DNA of 38,847 nucleotides from an uncultured Rhodospirillales bacterium (GTDB lineage: Bacteria > Pseudomonadota > Alphaproteobacteria > Reyranellales > Reyranellaceae), in NCBI GenBank assembly GCA_902825855.1, contig CADECW010000002.1, positions 68,428 to 107,274 of the forward strand, written 5' to 3'. The notes beneath the pieces are model-generated. The model worked only from the letters and a program-made list of their open reading frames with translations, had not been told where the DNA came from and made no database searches. Of this stretch, positions 35,373-38,847 are shown in pieces. How positions within the stretch are numbered: position 1 is the first letter of the stretch; each line of letters starts with the position of its first letter. A program made the translations under genes and the position numbers.

Positions 35373-35475
35373 CCCGTCATCCCGACCGGAGCGAAGCGAA
35401 GTGGGACCTCGTCATTGGATCGACATGCCATGATCAGGTCCGCTCCGCGCTTCGCGCTCCGGTCGGGATGACGGG
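35373..35475. repeat. 103-bp element with perfect 21-bp terminal inverted repeat
   Basis: Arms 35373-35393 and 35455-35475 are exact reverse complements (CCCGTCATCCCGACCGGAGCG). Similarity continues inward with an indel (GAAGCGAAG on one side, the related GCGCGAAGCGCGG on the other). It lies between convergent bcp and Bug genes and could fold into a long hairpin that terminates from both sides. The CGTCATCCCGA core looks like a dispersed bacterial repeat family. Confidence 0.75.
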
Positions 35476-35505
35476 GTTGGTTGGGCACGCAAAGCTTCCC
35501 AACGA

Positions 35506-36456
35506 TCAGAGCTTGATATCCGCCTTCTTGATGATCTCGCCGAACGAGGCGCGCTCGCGCTCGATGGTGGCGCCGAACGCCGCCTGATCCTGGTAGCTCG
35601 CGTAGTTGCCGCTGGTGACCAGCTTCTCGTTGATGGCCGCATCGTTGCAAGCCTCACCGATCGCCTTGGCAAGCTTGTCGATCGCGACCTGCGGCGTGCC
35701 CTTGGCGGCGAGGATGCCGTACCACGCGTCGCCGCCGATCCTGCCCAGGCCCTGTTCCTTCAACGTCGGTATGTCGGGCTTTCCCGGCCAGCGCTTCTCG
35801 CCGAGGATCGCGAAGCATTTCAGACGGCCGGCGGCGATGTGGGGCAGCGTCGTCGGATCGAACTGCACCTGGATCTGGCCCGACAGCAGGTCCTGCGTTG
35901 CGGGGGCGCTGCCCTTGTAGGGCACGTGGACCATCTTCACCCCGGCCTCGATGTTGAACATTTCGCCGTAGAGCTGAGTAATCGTGGCAAGTCCGGCCGA
36001 GCCGAAGTTGATCTTGCCAGGGTTGGCCTTGGCGTAGGCGATGAACTCCTGAAGGTTGTTGGCCGGCACCTGAGGGTTTATGCCCATGCCGATCCACGAT
36101 GTCGCCACACGTGCCACCGGCACGAAGTCCTTGCCGGGATCGTAGGGCAACGGCTGCAGGTGCTGCGTGATGCAGACCATGGCCGTGGTCGTCGTCAGAA
36201 ACGTGTAGCCGTCGGCCGGCGAGTTCTTGACGTGCTCGGCGCCGATCGCGCCGCTGGCGCCGGCCCTGTTGTCGAACAGCACGCTCTGACCCAGCAATGC
36301 GCCGGCGCGCTCCAGAACGAGGCGCGTCGTGATATCCGAAGGACCTCCCGGCGGATAAGGAATGACGATACGGATTTGCTTGTTCGGCCAGTCCGTCTGT
36401 GCAGACGCGACGGACGGGGCCGCTACCAGGCCCCCGATGAAACTCCTTCTGAGCAT
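35506..36456 (-). CDS. Bug/TctC family solute-binding protein
   Basis: A 316-residue periplasmic binding protein of the tripartite tricarboxylate transporter family. The leader LRRSFIGGLVAAPSVASAQ (2-20) looks like a Tat or Sec signal. The family core is WPNKQIRIVIPYPPGGPSDI (strand 1, ligand loop), FDNRAGASGAIGAEHVKNSP and VHVPYKGSAPATQDLLSGQ. Ligands of relatives are carboxylic or aromatic acids. No TctA or TctB membrane gene is nearby, so it may work with remote permeases. It follows the amidohydrolase after 28 bp on the same strand. Confidence 0.94.
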   Translation of the reverse strand: MLRRSFIGGLVAAPSVASAQTDWPNKQIRIVIPYPPGGPSDITTRLVLERAGALLGQSVLFDNRAGASGAIGAEHVKNSPADGYTFLTTTTAMVCITQHLQPLPYDPGKDFVPVARVATSWIGMGINPQVPANNLQEFIAYAKANPGKINFGSAGLATITQLYGEMFNIEAGVKMVHVPYKGSAPATQDLLSGQIQVQFDPTTLPHIAAGRLKCFAILGEKRWPGKPDIPTLKEQGLGRIGGDAWYGILAAKGTPQVAIDKLAKAIGEACNDAAINEKLVTSGNYASYQDQAAFGATIERERASFGEIIKKADIKL

Positions 36457-36484
36457 CCTGCTTTCCTCCCGATCATTTCCTTGT

Positions 36485-37327
36485 TCAGCCCTTCTTCGGG
36501 GCCCAGCCGTAGATCTTGCTCAAACTGCCGCCCATCAGCGCGGCCCGATCGCCGTCGGATAGCCACTCCTTGGCGCGAAAAGAATCCACGCCTTGCTTGT
36601 AGGTCAGCAGGTTCACCGCGCGCGTCCAATCGGTGCCCCACATGCAGCGTTCCAGGCCGAACGTCTCGAGGATCCGGTCGACCGGCTTGCGGATGTCCTT
36701 GTAGGGGAACGGCTCGTGGCTCAGCGTGCAGGCGCCGCTGATCTTGACCACGATATTCTTGTGCGGCGCCAGCGCCAAAAGTTTGGGCAACTCGACCCAG
36801 GGCTCGGCCGGTGCGGGCGGCTTCATCGGCTGTTCGAGCCCGAGATGGTCGATCACCAGCGTCGTGTTCGGGTTACGCTTCGCAAGCTCGGCAACCTGCT
36901 CCAGCCGGCCCCGCGCCATGAGGTTGACCGGAAAGTCGCACTTGGCAGCCGTCGCCAGCACCTTATTGATGCCCGGATGCGCCGGATCGGTCGAGACTTC
37001 GGGCGTGAACATGATGCGCACGCCGACCGTGCCGTCCATCTTCGCCCATTCCTCGATCGTCTCGCCGACCTTGGGATCGTTGGAATCGACCGGCTTGACG
37101 AGAGCAAAACGGTTAGAAAACTGCTTGTGCACACCGACCGCGTAGCTCGCGTCCCATTTGTACATCGTGAAGACCGACACCAGCAGTCCGCCGTCGACGC
37201 CGACTTCGTCCATCGCCTTGACCATGTCGGCGCCGGTCACCTCGGGCGGTCCCGCGAGCACCGCGTGCCATGGCCGACTGGGATTGTCGCGCTCGTAGCA
37301 GTGGACCTGGACGTCAATGGTTGTCAT
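36485..37327 (-). CDS. Amidohydrolase-2 family metal-dependent hydrolase
   Basis: A 280-residue TIM-barrel protein similar to 2-pyrone-4,6-dicarboxylate lactonase-like enzymes. Asp5 to His9 (DVQVH) takes the place of the usual DxHxH, with Gln7 replacing one His; further likely metal or catalytic residues are His161 (VIDHLG) and Asp233 (WGTDWTR). The lost histidine raises doubt about classical metal binding. GGGAGACG precedes ATG37327. It is followed by the Bug gene and preceded by the MFS gene, a likely uptake and hydrolysis unit for an organic acid (inference). Confidence 0.88.
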   Translation of the reverse strand: MTTIDVQVHCYERDNPSRPWHAVLAGPPEVTGADMVKAMDEVGVDGGLLVSVFTMYKWDASYAVGVHKQFSNRFALVKPVDSNDPKVGETIEEWAKMDGTVGVRIMFTPEVSTDPAHPGINKVLATAAKCDFPVNLMARGRLEQVAELAKRNPNTTLVIDHLGLEQPMKPPAPAEPWVELPKLLALAPHKNIVVKISGACTLSHEPFPYKDIRKPVDRILETFGLERCMWGTDWTRAVNLLTYKQGVDSFRAKEWLSDGDRAALMGGSLSKIYGWAPKKG

Positions 37328-37407
37328 GGCACGTCTCCCGAACAGTTAACGCGAGGCTAGGGTTCGACTTGGCGCCGTTCAAGCCGGCCGGTTCGGCGGG
37401 AGAAATG

Positions 37408-38688
37408 TCAGGCCGCACGGGTGGGACTTTGGGGCGGATTCGCTTGGCGCCACACGCCCCACAGACCAACCGCCAACGTGAACACGCCGCCGATCAGGAA
37501 CCCCGGGGCATAGTCGCGCGTCAGAGCGAGAGCGGCGCTGAACAGCAGCGGCAGCACGAGCGCACCTGCATCGCCGAAAGCCAGCACGGCCCCTGTCGTG
37601 GCGCCGATGCGGCCGGCGGGCGCGAGGCGTGCCACCTCGGCCAGCAGCACGCCGTGCCAGCTCACCGCCGTGGCGCTGAACAGGATGGCGACGAGAGTGG
37701 CGAGCCAGGTCGGCCAGGCGGGATGGATGACGGCGGCTAGTACGGCCGAAATTGCCATGCCGATGCCGAGCAGAGACAGCAGCGTCGCCGGCCGGACCAG
37801 CCGCGTGGCGAGCCAGCCCCAGCCGATACGGGCCGGCACCGCGACGGCGACGGCGATCGCAAACACCAGGCCGGCACGTTCGAGGTCGTAGCCCAGGCCT
37901 CGCACCAGGTAGAGCACGAAGAACCCGGTGAACAGCGATTGCAGGCCGACGAAGCTGAACATGGCCACGCACATCCCCCGCAAGGCGGGCTCGCGCAACA
38001 CCAGCGCGACGTTGGCGCGGATGTCCGCGGGCGACAGCGGCGTGCCCGGCACTCGATCGACGTCGAAGCGCGCACGCAAGGGCTGCAACGCCACGCCAGT
38101 CAGCAACGCCAGGCTCGCGATCACCAGCAAGGCGGTGCGCCAGCCCGCTTCGGTCGCCAGCACGGGTGCCACCACTCCCGCCACCATCAGGCCCGCCGGC
38201 ACGCCGGTCTGCTTGATCGAGAAGACCAGCGGCGCCAGACGCGGCGGCGACAGGCGGCCGAGCAGATGCGAGCTCGACGGCGTCGAGATCGCCTGTCCCA
38301 GCCCGCCGACGAAAGCGCCCAGCGCGAACAACGGCAGCCAGCCCGAGGCCGGCAGCGCCAATCCCACGGCCAGCGCAAACATGCCGACCTGGGTCATGCG
38401 CATGGCTCCGTATCGCACGATCAAGCCGCCACAGGTCATGGTGGTCAGAAAGCCCGCGACGGCGCCGATACCGACATAGACGCCAACCAATGCCGGATCG
38501 ATGGCGAGATCGGCGACGATGGCGGCCGCGATCAACGGGACCGTCGAACGGCCCATGGTTGCGAAGGCCTGCTGCACCGTCATCGCGCCGAGCGCGAGGT
38601 AGAGATTGAAGATGTGACGGCTCCGGTCTGCGCAGCGGGACCTTCCGTTCTTGCCCCGCACCCCGACGCACCGCAAGGGACGTGCCAT
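37408..38688 (-). CDS. MFS transporter
   Basis: A 426-residue major facilitator with about 12 membrane spans. The first begins near HIFNLYLALGAM, with repeated Gly/Ala-rich helices such as ALVGVYVGIGAVAGFLTTMT and VGMFALAVGLALPASGW. The cytoplasmic loop GGLIVRYGAMRM is a variant of the MFS motif A. The substrate is not readable. The start is uncertain: ATG38688 gives a 25-residue basic leader without a ribosome site, and ATG38583 would cut into span 1. It is the first gene of a minus-strand unit with the amidohydrolase and Bug genes (80 bp before the former). Confidence 0.85.
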   Translation of the reverse strand: MARPLRCVGVRGKNGRSRCADRSRHIFNLYLALGAMTVQQAFATMGRSTVPLIAAAIVADLAIDPALVGVYVGIGAVAGFLTTMTCGGLIVRYGAMRMTQVGMFALAVGLALPASGWLPLFALGAFVGGLGQAISTPSSSHLLGRLSPPRLAPLVFSIKQTGVPAGLMVAGVVAPVLATEAGWRTALLVIASLALLTGVALQPLRARFDVDRVPGTPLSPADIRANVALVLREPALRGMCVAMFSFVGLQSLFTGFFVLYLVRGLGYDLERAGLVFAIAVAVAVPARIGWGWLATRLVRPATLLSLLGIGMAISAVLAAVIHPAWPTWLATLVAILFSATAVSWHGVLLAEVARLAPAGRIGATTGAVLAFGDAGALVLPLLFSAALALTRDYAPGFLIGGVFTLAVGLWGVWRQANPPQSPTRAA

Positions 38689-38775
38689 GCGTGTGTGTCA
38701 AAGTTGCCGGCCATGCAACGACGCGCTCGCAGGCGATGTTCCGTCGGCATCCTGACCCCGCAAGGAGGAACGACG

Positions 38776-38847
38776 ATGTTGAAGACCATGACGATCGCGG
38801 CCGGCGTGCTGGCTTTTTCCGGCGGCGTGGCCCTGGCACAGGGCAAT
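38776..38847 (+). CDS. Exported protein, N-terminal fragment (runs off the window)
   Basis: Only the first 24 codons are present. They read MLKTMTIAAGVLAFSGGVAL then AQGN: a Sec signal with a probable cleavage after ALA before QGN. The strong ribosome site AAGGAGGAA at 38762-38770 precedes ATG38776. It is divergent from the MFS gene; the function cannot be said. Confidence 0.7.
   Translation, partial: MLKTMTIAAGVLAFSGGVALAQGN

Overview
The window looks like chromosomal DNA of a GC-rich alphaproteobacterium. I infer this from a complete ISC iron-sulfur locus led by iscR and carrying two consecutive cysteine desulfurases, a thioredoxin-reductase-type ferredoxin-NADP reductase, the anmK/tyrS divergent pair, the glnE-bcp pair beside a YhdP/AsmA-like gene, and a Bug/TctC solute-binding protein. 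A Rhodospirillales- or Reyranella-like host is a guess; no rRNA or other strong phylogenetic marker is present.

Layout. 84-3371 (+): a probable four-gene catabolic operon (cupin, DinB-like protein, citryl-CoA lyase/citrate synthase-like protein, epoxide hydrolase). It meets a ferredoxin-NADP reductase tail to tail with a 92-bp overlap. 4354-7091: a TfoX-N protein, an exported GMC oxidoreductase and a tyrosine-rich lipoprotein. 7599-10565: a large subtilisin-like protease with EF-hand-like, CARDB and RTX segments. 10.6-15.4 kb: a gene-poor accessory stretch next to tRNA-Met, with orphan lipoproteins, small membrane proteins, an ABM-domain protein and a prophage-like switch (XRE-S24 repressor with two micro-genes, divergent from two coupled small genes).

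15.6-25.3 kb (all -): iscR, iscS2, iscS, iscU, iscA, hscB, hscA, fdx, iscX, then two glycine-zipper lipoproteins, mnmA and a VOC protein. Two adjacent IscR-type sites lie in front of iscR, so the locus is probably autoregulated by cluster supply. IscS makes persulfide sulfur, IscU is the scaffold, HscA/HscB move the cluster, Fdx gives electrons, and MnmA uses IscS-derived sulfur for tRNA thiolation. An alpha/beta hydrolase diverges from iscR.

26.2-35.4 kb: anmK and tyrS (divergent), a YhdP-like envelope protein convergent with tyrS, then glnE and bcp. 35.4-38.8 kb: an inverted-repeat element, then a minus-strand group (MFS transporter, amidohydrolase-2, orphan Bug protein) and the first 24 codons of an exported protein.

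The strongest candidate for something undescribed is the small-gene switch cassette at about 12.0-13.7 kb. It has a repressor whose catalytic lysine is replaced by arginine, paired GGTTAACC palindromes, and a 38-residue single-membrane-span peptide gene.
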